46,908 nt of DNA, taken from assembly GCA_937873145.1 (NCBI GenBank), contig CALMVK010000013.1, positions 1 through 46,908 on the forward strand. The letters run 5' to 3'. The notes beneath the pieces are model-generated. The model was not told the origin of the DNA. It was given only the letters and a program-made list of their open reading frames with translations, and searched no databases. Position 1 is the first letter of the stretch. Every line of letters starts with the position of its first letter. Positions 38,103-46,776 of the stretch are shown one piece after another. The stretch is from an uncultured Granulicella sp. Lineage in GTDB: Bacteria; Acidobacteriota; Terriglobia; Terriglobales; Acidobacteriaceae. Position numbers and translations under genes: made by a program.

Positions 38103-39533
38103 CTAAGGACCCCTGTCGTGCTTTTCTGCGCGGTACCGGTAGGTAAGCGAGAAATAGGCGAGCGTTTGTGCGGCGCCATGACCTGTGGTCGCGAGCACCT
38201 GCCCGGGAAACAGATGGCCGACGCCGAGGTCGGCCACAAGATATTGATGGAAGATATAAGTTGCCGAAGCATCGAACCCGACGCCTATATCGTTGTGAAG
38301 AAAGCCCGCTGCAGGTGCGGCGACGGCCGTCGTCCCATTGCTTGCATAAAGGTTGTCGCGCTGCTCGGCAAGATGAAGACGCTCTCCCTGGACGAGGATC
38401 GTCAGGTTCTTGGCCGGCGCCAGATTGAGATCCAGACGCCCCTGCTTGATGTTCTGAAAGCCGAACAGGTCGACCAGACCGAAGGCGTTGTGATTGGAGG
38501 GATATTGTTGGTCGTAAGTGCTTACCCGGTCTGGATTGCGGTGAGCGTTGCCGGTGGCGTAATCGTATTCAGCCAATACTCGTGGTCTCCAGGGCAGGTT
38601 GTCCGCGGTATAAGCCAGCTTGCCGAAACCAGCGCCGGAGTGGATGGAATTGTTTGCATAACTGCCGCGCTGCAGCGTGCCATTGAGCACATAGCTGAAG
38701 TGCGCTGGAAGATTACCGTCCACCTCTGCACCAAAGGTGGTTTCCACCTCATTGCCTTTCGCCCCCTGTTGACCCGTAACTCCGCGTACGGTTCGGATCA
38801 GGACAAAAGGAGATGTGTGCACATGAGGGATCCAGGGTCCAATTGAGGCATACGCTCCATGAAAGGTCAGCCCCGCTCCATGGGTATCGAGCGAGGTGGG
38901 ATGCACCTTCACGACCGACGTGCTGAATAAGGTGACGTTATTTTGGTCACCGAGCTTCAGCGTAAAACCATCCCACGTGCGGCTATTATTCGACCAGTTG
39001 CTGATGCCGACAACGCGCTCGGTTCCGAACTTCAGCTCCTGCCTGCCAACGACCAGCTTCAGGGGAATCTGCCTATCACGCGAGTGGAGGTCAACATACC
39101 CCTGTCTTAGATCAAACGCGTCGCGCATATTCGATTGCACCTGGGGGAGCGGCAGACCGAGGGCATGCGTGTCGATGAACTCGGCGTAGACGGTTACGTA
39201 TGGAGTAATGCGTGCGTCCGCGCCCCCGAAGACGCGGGTGAGTTCATAGATGCGGTCGTTATCCTGCTTGTAGGCAAGCGATGTCTGGCCTTCGGTACGG
39301 CCGCGAAGCTGCATGTCCAACGATAGCCAGTTCGGAAGCTGATCCCACAGCAATGGCTGCGGCTTACCGGCTTCTTGTGGATAGTCAATGTAAATAGATT
39401 CGTGCTGGGCTGCCGCAAAGGTGCACATGCCAGCAAACGCGAGTATAGGAAGGAAGTATCGCCAACAGAGGTGGAGGAGAAACCTCGAAAAAGCCTTACC
39501 CTGCTGCTCCGCTTTGAGTCGATTCCGGCCCAT
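38103..39533 (-). CDS. Outer-membrane porin, alginate-export (AlgE-like) beta-barrel
   Basis: A 476-residue protein with a signal peptide (hydrophobic core FLPILAFAGMCTFAAAQ). The mature part is a run of alternating strands: LSLDMQLRGRTEGQ, YVTVYAEFIDTHALG, LRQGYVDLHSRDRQIPLKLVVGRQELKFGTERVVG, typical of the alginate-export family, ending in aromatic strands TLAYFSLTYRYRAEKH. It would act in the outer membrane as a channel for organic solutes; the substrate is unknown, but oxalate is a possibility because the decarboxylase gene starts 81 bases downstream. Confidence 0.75.
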   Translation of the reverse strand: MGRNRLKAEQQGKAFSRFLLHLCWRYFLPILAFAGMCTFAAAQHESIYIDYPQEAGKPQPLLWDQLPNWLSLDMQLRGRTEGQTSLAYKQDNDRIYELTRVFGGADARITPYVTVYAEFIDTHALGLPLPQVQSNMRDAFDLRQGYVDLHSRDRQIPLKLVVGRQELKFGTERVVGISNWSNNSRTWDGFTLKLGDQNNVTLFSTSVVKVHPTSLDTHGAGLTFHGAYASIGPWIPHVHTSPFVLIRTVRGVTGQQGAKGNEVETTFGAEVDGNLPAHFSYVLNGTLQRGSYANNSIHSGAGFGKLAYTADNLPWRPRVLAEYDYATGNAHRNPDRVSTYDQQYPSNHNAFGLVDLFGFQNIKQGRLDLNLAPAKNLTILVQGERLHLAEQRDNLYASNGTTAVAAPAAGFLHNDIGVGFDASATYIFHQYLVADLGVGHLFPGQVLATTGHGAAQTLAYFSLTYRYRAEKHDRGP

Positions 39534-40080
39534 TCACCACACCGACGATCCATACCGGGAACCGAAGGTCGGCGCGAGAGATTTGCCAGCGAGCAGGCAC
39601 TCAGACGCAATCAGCAACGGCACAAGGAGCTATGAGAATATGGAGACGAGCGGGCAGGGCCACCTGTTACGTTCTGCCCATTGGAAGGTATTGGGCTAAT
39701 GTGAGTTGCCTGTTAGTTCACCCTTCCTAAGCTGACAGTCCGGCAACATCTATTGAGAGTGCACAGCACTGCTGCAGAGACCGACACCTCTACGGTTTTG
39801 GCGCACATTTGGGGACGAGGCGTTGCGATTCATAAACATTACAGCTTCTCGTCTGCGTTTAGGCCTGTCACAAACGAACAATGCTGTTGAAAAACTCTGC
39901 TTCTCAGAAAGCTTTCACAATTCGTCGAAGCGCGCCGTGCGAGGATGCCCTACACGCAACGTTTAAGATTGTGGTGAGCCTTAGCCCCCCATGTTGACCC
40001 TTAGCGGCGAATAAGGAGTTTTTTCAACACCATTGAAGGTTTGTGGCAGTGTATCCCGTCCTAACTTCCGACAAGCGTAT
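39534..40080. other. 547-base intergenic stretch holding repeat copy C
   Basis: It carries the upstream region of the porin gene and the full inverted-repeat element at 39866-40048. The remaining sequence shows no credible gene on either strand. The SDR gene ends 32 bases beyond the element. Confidence 0.5.
39866..40048 (+). repeat. MITE-like inverted-repeat element, copy C (183 bp)
   Basis: Ends read inward as TGTCACAAACGAACAATG and TGCCACAAACCTTCAATG, both followed by GTTGAAAAA and ACTC, an inverted pair of about 33 bases with some mismatches. The interior carries AAACGTTGCGTGTAG-type sequence (seen on the minus strand) shared with copies A and B. No open frame is present. Confidence 0.8.
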
Positions 40081-40848
40081 TCATAGAACTCTGTACGTGT
40101 GTGGGCCTGATCCTTGGACCTGTGCTGCGCCACCGTCGACATAAAGTTCAGAACCAGTAGTGAAACTGCTGTCGTCGCCTGCAAGGAAGAGGGCCGCTGC
40201 TGCCACTTCATCAGGCCTCCCCAAGCGCCCGAGCGGAATGAGCTTGATTACGGCTTCACGCAACTCTTCCGGAGCTTTCAACCAAGTGGTGGCAATGGGA
40301 CCGGGACTGACAACATTCACGCGAATGCCCTTGGGAGCGAGCTCGTTGGCCCAGGTGCGGGCAAACGAGCGTACGGAGGCTTTGCTGGAAGCATAGGCGC
40401 CGTGTCCCTTACGTCCAAGTTCATCGGCAATCGAGCCGATTAGCACAATCGAACCGCCAGCCTTCATGAGTTCTATGGCATTTTGCGCCGCAAAAACAAG
40501 TAAACGAACGTTCAGCCCAAAGATCCGATCAAAATGTTCCTCGCTAATGTTATCTAGCGATGCGTTTTCAGAAAGACCAGCGTTCACCACGAGGACATCG
40601 ATCCGGCCCTCTTTTGAGCGAACCTTTTCAAAGACCTGCTTGATATCCGCGAGACTTCCTGCGTCGGCACGAACAGGATGAACGCAACCTTTGCTATCGC
40701 CTGATGATGCGTTCGGGGGGCCTTCTTCTGCGTTACGACTGGTCGCGTACACGTTTGCGCCTTCGAGAGCAAAGCGTTGTGCGATCGCAGCTCCGATACC
40801 GCTGCCACTACCGATCACCACGGCGATCCTCTTTGTCAGTTTGCTCAT
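40081..40848 (-). CDS. Short-chain dehydrogenase/reductase, divergent from an HxlR regulator
   Basis: A 255-residue SDR. The cofactor loop is GSGSGIG near residues 13-19 (the usual leading Thr is not present), VNAG is in place, and the catalytic set is Ser in GSIADE and Tyr-Lys in YASSK. The C-terminal FTTGSELYVDGGAAQ is classical. AGGAGGAG lies 7 bases before the ATG at 40848. The frame stays open upstream to 41226, but that region is the opposite-strand regulator. The gene pair SDR/HxlR is a common inducible unit against reactive carbonyl or quinone compounds; here this is inference from context. Confidence 0.87.
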   Translation of the reverse strand: MSKLTKRIAVVIGSGSGIGAAIAQRFALEGANVYATSRNAEEGPPNASSGDSKGCVHPVRADAGSLADIKQVFEKVRSKEGRIDVLVVNAGLSENASLDNISEEHFDRIFGLNVRLLVFAAQNAIELMKAGGSIVLIGSIADELGRKGHGAYASSKASVRSFARTWANELAPKGIRVNVVSPGPIATTWLKAPEELREAVIKLIPLGRLGRPDEVAAAALFLAGDDSSFTTGSELYVDGGAAQVQGSGPHTYRVL

Positions 40849-40887
40849 GCCACTCCTCCTAATGTCAACAAAATAAGATGGTATACG

Positions 40888-40935
40888 CTTTATATCTACG
40901 GTCAATAACGTACTCTTGGTAGCGTAGGTATAAAG
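40888..40935. promoter_or_regulatory. Inverted repeat in the SDR-hxlR intergenic region, probable operator
   Basis: CTTTATATCTACG at 40888-40900 pairs with CGTAGGTATAAAG at 40923-40935 as an inverted repeat with one mismatch in 13, centres 35 bases apart. Part of the motif, ATCTACG, appears again at about 40942. Its position between the two divergent genes is where an HxlR dimer would act on both promoters. Confidence 0.5.
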
Positions 40936-40954
40936 GAGTAAATCTACGTCACTT

Positions 40955-41371
40955 GTGGAACCACGCAGCGGGCCTTTCCGGACCAAAATTGGCGAGGCAG
41001 ATGTGCTCAGGACACGACCCATCCTGGAGCAGATCGCGAATAAATGGGCGGTGCTGATCCTCACTGTCCTATGCTCAGGGCCACTGCGGTTCAATGAACT
41101 CATGCGCCGTCTTGATGGCATCACGCATAAAGCGCTCGCTGATGCGCTAAAGCGTCTAGAGCGCAATGGACTGGTTCGACGAGACGTGCTGCCTACTGCG
41201 CCTGTTGGAGTGGAGTACACGATCACCCTGCTCGGCCACTCACTTCGGGAGCCCTTCGCTGCGCTCTATGATTGGGCTATGACCCATGGCTCTCAGCTTG
41301 AACGCGCCCAGGGAGAATTTGACAAGAGAAACGCGAAGAGAACGCCTGCACGCAATACTTCAGGTCAATGA
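40955..41371 (+). CDS. HxlR-family winged-helix transcription regulator
   Basis: A 138-residue MarR/HxlR-type regulator. The signature NKWAVLILTVLCSGPLRFNEL leads to LDGITHKALADALKRLERNGLVRR, the recognition helix and wing, then VEYTITLLGHSL. One cysteine (in LTVLCSG) could sense electrophiles, as in some relatives, but this is speculation. The GTG at 40955 gives a full domain; AAGGAG lies about 17 bases upstream, a little far, so the exact start is uncertain. It faces the SDR gene and should repress or activate it. Confidence 0.85.
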   Translation: MEPRSGPFRTKIGEADVLRTRPILEQIANKWAVLILTVLCSGPLRFNELMRRLDGITHKALADALKRLERNGLVRRDVLPTAPVGVEYTITLLGHSLREPFAALYDWAMTHGSQLERAQGEFDKRNAKRTPARNTSGQ

Positions 41372-41935
41372 TGTCGACGTGAGAAAAGTACACCCCGTCA
41401 AGTTCTGTTGCAGCCAGTCGCAACCTTCCGCATTGAAGACATTAGTAAGGGAATGTAGTCTCCTCGCCAATATTTCAGCACTACCACAAACGAACAATGG
41501 TGACCGCTTCTGCAGCTCAGGCAATTCATTGACGATTCTGAGCCGAAACACGCTCTTTTCTCAAGTCAGAATCATACTATCCCGAATCGAAGTTTGTGGT
41601 TGCGTGAGGCTTGGGCACCAGCTATGCCTGCGCCTAGATAGTAGCCGACAAAACTCTGCGGTAGGCGATCAGGTGCATCCATGGCGTTGCGTGTTGATGC
41701 AAATCAGACTGGGAACGGTATCCATTAGGACGGAAAGACCGTTGATCGACTCGAAGCCGACATGCCGACTTCGACGTGTTCGTGAGGGAGGCCGCGCTCT
41801 ACGAAGGACTAGGTGATGGGTTTGCCGGCGTCCATGCCCGTCATGTCGGCAAGCATCAGATTCTACGTTGGATGCTGTGTCTTTCGACCGAACCTCTTGC
41901 GTTCATCCGAGGGACCATACGTTTTTATCATTGAT
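41372..41935. other. 564-base intergenic stretch, no gene recognised
   Basis: At 41482-41502 it holds a lone copy of the outer end of the inverted-repeat element (ACCACAAACGAACAATGGTG). At about 41590 there is a short AAGTTTGTGGT that could be the other end of a shrunken copy. No coding signal was recognised; some stretches near 41760-41860 look like decayed coding sequence. Confidence 0.45.
41482..41502 (+). repeat. Solitary terminal-repeat remnant of the MITE-like element (copy D)
   Basis: It is nearly identical over 20 bases to the start of copy B, but the TGTTGAAAAACT block that follows in other copies is missing, so only the outer end remains. Confidence 0.5.
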
Positions 41936-42799
41936 CTAAGCCGAACGCAGAAACGCTAGGAGTGCTTGATTCACCTCTTCAGGCCGTTCTTCATGTGGAA
42001 GGTGACCGCATTGCTTTAGAGAAACGAATTCTGGGTTCTTAGCCATGCCCTGCCAGATTGCGCGGAAGTCCCACATTTTTCCCCCTGACTCAAAGTCCTC
42101 ACCCCATAGAACAAGGGTGGGTGCTTCGATCAGAACGTCTTTGTCGACTTCATCCTGGGCCACATCTTCCTTCGCCGCTCTGTAGTCGTTGAACGCGCCT
42201 TTAAGGGCTCCCGCCTCGCTGTAGGCCGTGACGTAGGTTTGTATCTCCTCCGGGCTGAAAAGCTCAGGGTTGTAGCACCAACTTGAAAAGATGTAGCGAA
42301 GCCAGATCTCTTCCCGTCCTGTGATGAGCGCTTCGGGCAGATCGAGGACACTGTTGAACAGGAAGAACCAATGCCCGCGGGCAACGGTGGCGTTCATGCT
42401 GTCGAAAATGACGCGCGTCGGAATATTGTCCATGACGACCAGCTTCTGAACCAGGTCGGGATGGTCTTTGGCCAGGCGTGTCGCTACGCGGGCGCCACGA
42501 TCATGGCCTACGATGAAGGCTTTTACAATGCCGAGGGACTTCATAAGAGCGACAATATCCTGGGCCATGGTTCGCTTGTCGTAGCCGGCCGCAGGCTTAC
42601 TGGTAGCTCCATAGCCACGCAGGTCAGGAACAATGACGCGATAGCGCTTTGCTAATACCGGAATTTGGTGACGCCAGGCAAACCAGGTTTCAGGGAAACC
42701 ATGCAGGAGGATCACAGGTGGACCCTCACCAGCTTCCACGTAATGCATGCGGATGCCATTGAGATCGATGGTGTGGTGTTGTGGTGGGTGTTCTGACAT
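41936..42799 (-). CDS. Alpha/beta hydrolase of the fluoroacetate dehalogenase / epoxide hydrolase group
   Basis: A 287-residue hydrolase with HGFPETWFAW (oxyanion region) and DLRGYGATSKP. The nucleophile is Asp100 in GHDRGAR, with Asp124 and His266 completing the triad. Arg101 and Arg104 match the two arginines that hold the carboxylate in fluoroacetate dehalogenases, and His143-Trp144 plus Tyr206 match their halide pocket; spacing to Asp is close to that of the Rhodopseudomonas enzyme RPA1163. Epoxide hydrolases share the Asp but normally use two tyrosines instead. Dehalogenase activity is therefore a good inference, not proven. No signal peptide. It precedes the oxidoreductase operon end by 122 bases on the same strand. 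Confidence 0.8.
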   Translation of the reverse strand: MSEHPPQHHTIDLNGIRMHYVEAGEGPPVILLHGFPETWFAWRHQIPVLAKRYRVIVPDLRGYGATSKPAAGYDKRTMAQDIVALMKSLGIVKAFIVGHDRGARVATRLAKDHPDLVQKLVVMDNIPTRVIFDSMNATVARGHWFFLFNSVLDLPEALITGREEIWLRYIFSSWCYNPELFSPEEIQTYVTAYSEAGALKGAFNDYRAAKEDVAQDEVDKDVLIEAPTLVLWGEDFESGGKMWDFRAIWQGMAKNPEFVSLKQCGHLPHEERPEEVNQALLAFLRSA

Positions 42800-42921
42800 T
42801 ATGTATCCTAGAAAGGGTGTGTAAAAGAGATTGGCTTGCGTTTGAAAGAAGCGATGAGATTACCTTATTGGTATCCGACGCAATGCTCTGAACTTAACGC
42901 CTCATCCATCGATCACGTGGA

Positions 42922-45156
42922 TCAGATCAGCTTATCCAGGGTGATAGGAAGATCTCTCACGCGCCTGCCAGTGGCGTTATAGATCGCATTGCCGATAGCA
43001 GCTGCGACTCCCACCAAGCCGATTTCGCCCAAGCCTTTGGCGCCGATAGGATTTACTATGTCGTCATCTTCTTTTACGAAGATGACTTCAATGTCATGCA
43101 CATCCGCACAGACGGGCACGTGGTATTCCGCCAAATTGTGGTTCATGATGCGACCGAGCTGATGATCCGTTTCGCTTTGCTCTTGAAGCGCCATGCCGAT
43201 ACCCCAAACGATGCCGCCGATGATCTGGTTGCGAGCCGCTTCATGGTTGATAATGCGACCTCCGGCAATGGCGCTTACAACGCGGCACACCGACACAGTT
43301 CCGAAATCTTCATCCACCTCGACTTCGGCAAATACCGCAGAGTGGGTGTAGCTCTTATAGCCATGCTGCTTGAGCAGGTTCGGTCCACTCTTGGTTTTTT
43401 CTTCGATGGGTTTTCCATCGCCAGCCGCCAGCGCCGCTTGCAGCGTAACGAACGACGAAGGATCAGCGATGAGGGAAATTCGCTCGTTGACGAATTCCAC
43501 CTCTTTGAACGACGCATGCTTCAGCGGGGAATGGTCTAGCCCGGCAGCCAGCTTGAAGATCTTCTCTGCGACGGCCTTACATGCTTCTGTAACAGCCGTG
43601 CCAACAGAAGCGATGGTCCACGATCCACCTTCGAGCGGTGCAACAGGAAGCTCCGTATCCCCCAGCTTGACGATCACGCGATTTAACGGCAGTCCAAGTG
43701 CCTCACCGGCGAGGATAGCCATCGCCGTGTACGTGCCGGTACCGATGTCCGCCGTTCCACTTGCAACGGTGAGCGTCCCATCCGGTGCAAGCGTAGCCTT
43801 TGCGGCGGCCGGCAACTGCGGTGCTTCCCAGACGCCCCCCGCCATACCGCGTCCGACAAGCGAGGTTCCTCGTCGTTCGGTTCGCGGAGTCGATTTGCGC
43901 TCACTCCAACGAAAACGTTCCGCAGCCTGTTGGTAGCAGGCTTTGAGTTCTTTGCTTGAGTATTTCTTGTCGTGGTTCTGGTCCTTCTCTGCATAGTTCT
44001 GCAGGCGTAGCTCTACTGGATCGCGCCCTGTGGCCACGGCCAGTTCATCCATCGCTGTCTCAATCGCCCACACACCCTGCGCCGCGCCAGGAGCACGCAT
44101 ATCACCGGGTGTGGCGGTGTCCATTGCCACGATCTTTTCTTCCATAGTCACGTTATCGCAGTGGTAGCTGAGACCACTCCAGTTCGCGATGACTTCGAAG
44201 TAGTTTTCATAGCGAGACGTGGCCTGCATCGTTTCATTGTGCAGGGATTGCAGGTCGCCGTTCGTATTGGCTCCAATCCGTATCTCCTGGAGCGTCTCCG
44301 GACGATGACCTAATGTAAACATCTGATCGCGAGTCAACGTTAGGCGCACGGACCGCTTGAGGGCTTTCGCGGCTAATGTTGCGAGGTAAAGCTGGTACTG
44401 CGGCCGAAGGGCCGAGCCGAACGCGCCTCCAACAAACGGCGACTCCACACGCACATCGCTCTTGGAGAACCCGAAGATGTTGGTCACGTACAGTTGGCTG
44501 TTCGACACGCTTTGCGTCTTGTCGTAAATGGTGAGTGTGTCGTCGGGGTTATAGACCACGGTGGTGGCGAACAGTTCCATGGGATTATGGGTTTCGGTCG
44601 GAGAGTGGTAGGTCTTATCGAGCTTGACGGCAGCGGCCGCATAGGCTTCGGCGGAGTTACCGCGAGGCTTCGGCGGCGGCTCAATACCGGTTCGGTTTGA
44701 CTTCTCGATTCTCTTCGCCTCCTGAACCGCCATGGTCATGTCGGTCTGGTGGGTGAAGGCCTTGTACTCCACATGTACCAAGCGTGCCATGTACCGCGCT
44801 GCCTCAAAGCTCTCGGCAACTGCGAGCGCGATAGGCTGGCCACTGTGATGAATACTGGCGTCGTACAGCGGGCGCAACGGCTTGCCGTCCGTGGGCGCGT
44901 CTTCGTCAAGATAGGACTTGTCAAACCAAGCGAGATGTGGCCTGTTCTTGTGAGTGAAGACCTCAATAGCTCCCGGCACCTTCATCGCTTTATGGGTGTC
45001 AATGCTCGCAATTTCGCCATGCGCAATAGCTCCTGAGACCACCACGGCGTAAAGCATGTCCGAGGCAAAGAACTCTCCTGCGTATTTGGCCGCACCGGAG
45101 ACCTTCGCAGGTCCGTCAATCCGGTTGACGTCTGTTCCAATAAGATGTGTGTTCAT
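42922..45156 (-). CDS. paoC: Molybdenum-binding subunit of PaoABC-type aldehyde oxidoreductase
   Basis: A 744-residue xanthine dehydrogenase-family large subunit. It begins IGTDVNRIDGPAKVSGAAKYAGE, shows SPFVGGAFGSALRPQYQ (molybdopterin loop; GGAFG instead of the usual GGGFG), APGAAQGVWAIETAMDELA, and ends with GAKGLGEIGLVG, where Glu711 should be the active-site base. It oxidises a substrate, probably an aldehyde, at the molybdenum centre and passes electrons to the iron-sulfur subunit. Its ATG overlaps the FAD-subunit stop by four bases. Confidence 0.88.
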   Translation of the reverse strand: MNTHLIGTDVNRIDGPAKVSGAAKYAGEFFASDMLYAVVVSGAIAHGEIASIDTHKAMKVPGAIEVFTHKNRPHLAWFDKSYLDEDAPTDGKPLRPLYDASIHHSGQPIALAVAESFEAARYMARLVHVEYKAFTHQTDMTMAVQEAKRIEKSNRTGIEPPPKPRGNSAEAYAAAAVKLDKTYHSPTETHNPMELFATTVVYNPDDTLTIYDKTQSVSNSQLYVTNIFGFSKSDVRVESPFVGGAFGSALRPQYQLYLATLAAKALKRSVRLTLTRDQMFTLGHRPETLQEIRIGANTNGDLQSLHNETMQATSRYENYFEVIANWSGLSYHCDNVTMEEKIVAMDTATPGDMRAPGAAQGVWAIETAMDELAVATGRDPVELRLQNYAEKDQNHDKKYSSKELKACYQQAAERFRWSERKSTPRTERRGTSLVGRGMAGGVWEAPQLPAAAKATLAPDGTLTVASGTADIGTGTYTAMAILAGEALGLPLNRVIVKLGDTELPVAPLEGGSWTIASVGTAVTEACKAVAEKIFKLAAGLDHSPLKHASFKEVEFVNERISLIADPSSFVTLQAALAAGDGKPIEEKTKSGPNLLKQHGYKSYTHSAVFAEVEVDEDFGTVSVCRVVSAIAGGRIINHEAARNQIIGGIVWGIGMALQEQSETDHQLGRIMNHNLAEYHVPVCADVHDIEVIFVKEDDDIVNPIGAKGLGEIGLVGVAAAIGNAIYNATGRRVRDLPITLDKLI

Positions 45157-46151
45157 GCTTGATCTCCTTCGTGGGCGGCCTGCTCCAACGCGCGAACAAC
45201 TGTGACGGGTGCCAGCTTGAGTTTAAAGTCATTTTCACCGTACCCCTGGGCTCCCGCGAGCAATGCCGATTGGAAGGCATGCCAGGTGTCGCGATTCGCA
45301 GGCTTACCGACGAGCAATTGCTGCTCAAGCTGAGCGCTGCGCCATGGCTTGTGTGCCACTCCGCCCATGGCAACGCCGGCCTTGGTAATGAGGCCATCTA
45401 CGACTTCCAGACCGGCCGCAACGGAGATAAGTGCGAATGCGTAGGACTGTCGATCGCGCACCTTGATGTACGCAGAGTTCTTCGCGAAACCAGTTGCAGG
45501 AAGATCGACCGCAGTTATGATTTCGTCCTTTGCAAGGGTCGAGTCGATTTCCGGATGATCACCAGGCAAACGATGGAAGTCAGCAAACAGAATGCTGCGA
45601 TCGCCTGTCGGACCGGTCACCTGAACAACGGCCCCGAGCGCAGCCATGGCAACACACATGTCGGAAGGGTGCGTAGCGATGCACTCTACACTGGTTCCAA
45701 GAATGGCAAGGCTCCGATTGATTCCTTCCTTCGCCGGGCATCCCGTCCCAGGCTCGCGCTTGTTGCAGGGCACTGCCGTGTCATAGAAATACACGCAACG
45801 TGTTCGCTGCAGCAGGTTGCCGCTGGTTGTCGCCTTGTTTCGCAGTTGCGCGCTGGCACCAGCTAGAATGGCACGCGACAGAAGGGGATAGCGCGATGAG
45901 ACGACGGGGCTGTAGGCCGCATCGCTGTTCGTTACAAGTGCACCAATTCTTACGCCTCCGTCCGGCAGCACTGTAATGTCGCGCAGCTTCAGCCGGTTCA
46001 GGTCCACGAGGGCAGTCGGACGTTCGACTGCATACTTCATCAGGTCGACGAGATTCGTGCCACCCCCAATGAACTTCGCTTGGCCATGGCTGGCAACGAA
46101 CCGAGCGGCTCCGCTTAAATCGTCTGCGCGGATGTATTCGAAGTTGTTCAT
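45153..46151 (-). CDS. paoB: FAD-binding subunit of the aldehyde oxidoreductase
   Basis: A 332-residue FAD-binding subunit. KFIGGGTNLVDLMK and ATTSGNLLQRTRC belong to the FAD site. Cys119, Cys129, Cys138 and Cys157 lie in the loop seen in E. coli PaoB, which binds an additional 4Fe-4S cluster; most xanthine dehydrogenase medium subunits lack this. That makes the assignment to the Pao (YagS) branch stronger than to xanthine dehydrogenase. It overlaps both neighbours by four bases, so the three subunits are translated together. Confidence 0.88.
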   Translation of the reverse strand: MNNFEYIRADDLSGAARFVASHGQAKFIGGGTNLVDLMKYAVERPTALVDLNRLKLRDITVLPDGGVRIGALVTNSDAAYSPVVSSRYPLLSRAILAGASAQLRNKATTSGNLLQRTRCVYFYDTAVPCNKREPGTGCPAKEGINRSLAILGTSVECIATHPSDMCVAMAALGAVVQVTGPTGDRSILFADFHRLPGDHPEIDSTLAKDEIITAVDLPATGFAKNSAYIKVRDRQSYAFALISVAAGLEVVDGLITKAGVAMGGVAHKPWRSAQLEQQLLVGKPANRDTWHAFQSALLAGAQGYGENDFKLKLAPVTVVRALEQAAHEGDQA

Positions 46152-46672
46152 CGTGCACCTTCGATAGTCGATCCTGTCATGTCCATGACGTGCTTCACAG
46201 CAGCAACGATGTTGGGGTATGCACCGCAGCGACAGATGTTGCCGCTCAGTTGCTCGCGAATGTCTGCCTCTGTCTTGGCATGCCCCTCACGCAGCATTCC
46301 GATGGCGGAGCAGATCTGTCCAGGCGTGCAGTAGCCGCATTGGTAGCCGTCATGATCCACAAAGGACTGCTGCATGAGTGACAAATTACCCTCGCTCCCC
46401 AGACCTTCGATCGTGGTGACTTCTGCACCGTCGTGCATCACCGCGAGACAAAGACAGCTGTTCACTCGAACACCATCAAGTAGCACCGTACACGCGCCAC
46501 ACTGGCCGTGGTCACAGCCCTTCTTGCTTCCTGTGAGGTGCAGTTCCTCACGCAGCAGGTCGAGCAGGGATGTCCAGGGCTCGACGTAGAGAGTATAGGC
46601 CTTTCCATTGACTTTGAGTTGCGTGGAAACTGCGAATGCGGAATGTGGCGTAAGCGCCTGTTGTTGAGCCAT
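46148..46672 (-). CDS. paoA: 2Fe-2S subunit of the aldehyde oxidoreductase
   Basis: A 174-residue ferredoxin-like subunit with two 2Fe-2S centres: the N-terminal plant-type CDHGQCGACTVLLDG and the C-terminal GYQCGYCTPGQIC with GNICRCGAYPNI. It carries electrons between the molybdenum site and FAD. GAGGAAG sits 3 bases before the ATG, which supports this start. The E. coli protein has a twin-arginine signal; none is visible here, so this enzyme is probably cytoplasmic. It is the first gene of the operon. Confidence 0.88.
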   Translation of the reverse strand: MAQQQALTPHSAFAVSTQLKVNGKAYTLYVEPWTSLLDLLREELHLTGSKKGCDHGQCGACTVLLDGVRVNSCLCLAVMHDGAEVTTIEGLGSEGNLSLMQQSFVDHDGYQCGYCTPGQICSAIGMLREGHAKTEADIREQLSGNICRCGAYPNIVAAVKHVMDMTGSTIEGAR

Positions 46673-46776
46673 TACTTCCTCTTTTCCAACTACTTGAGTA
46701 GCATCGACTTCAGAAAGTATGCCAGACGCAGACCTATACTTCCGGCCTGCATACGGCAGATTGTTCGTGCCCGATC

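Noticed and set aside
40849-41226. Upstream extension of the SDR frame to 41226
   Set aside because: It covers the divergent promoter and the HxlR gene; the start at 40848 has a near-ideal ribosome site.
41286-41816. 176-residue plus-strand frame after the HxlR gene
   Set aside because: It starts inside the regulator gene in another frame, has irregular composition and no homology signal.
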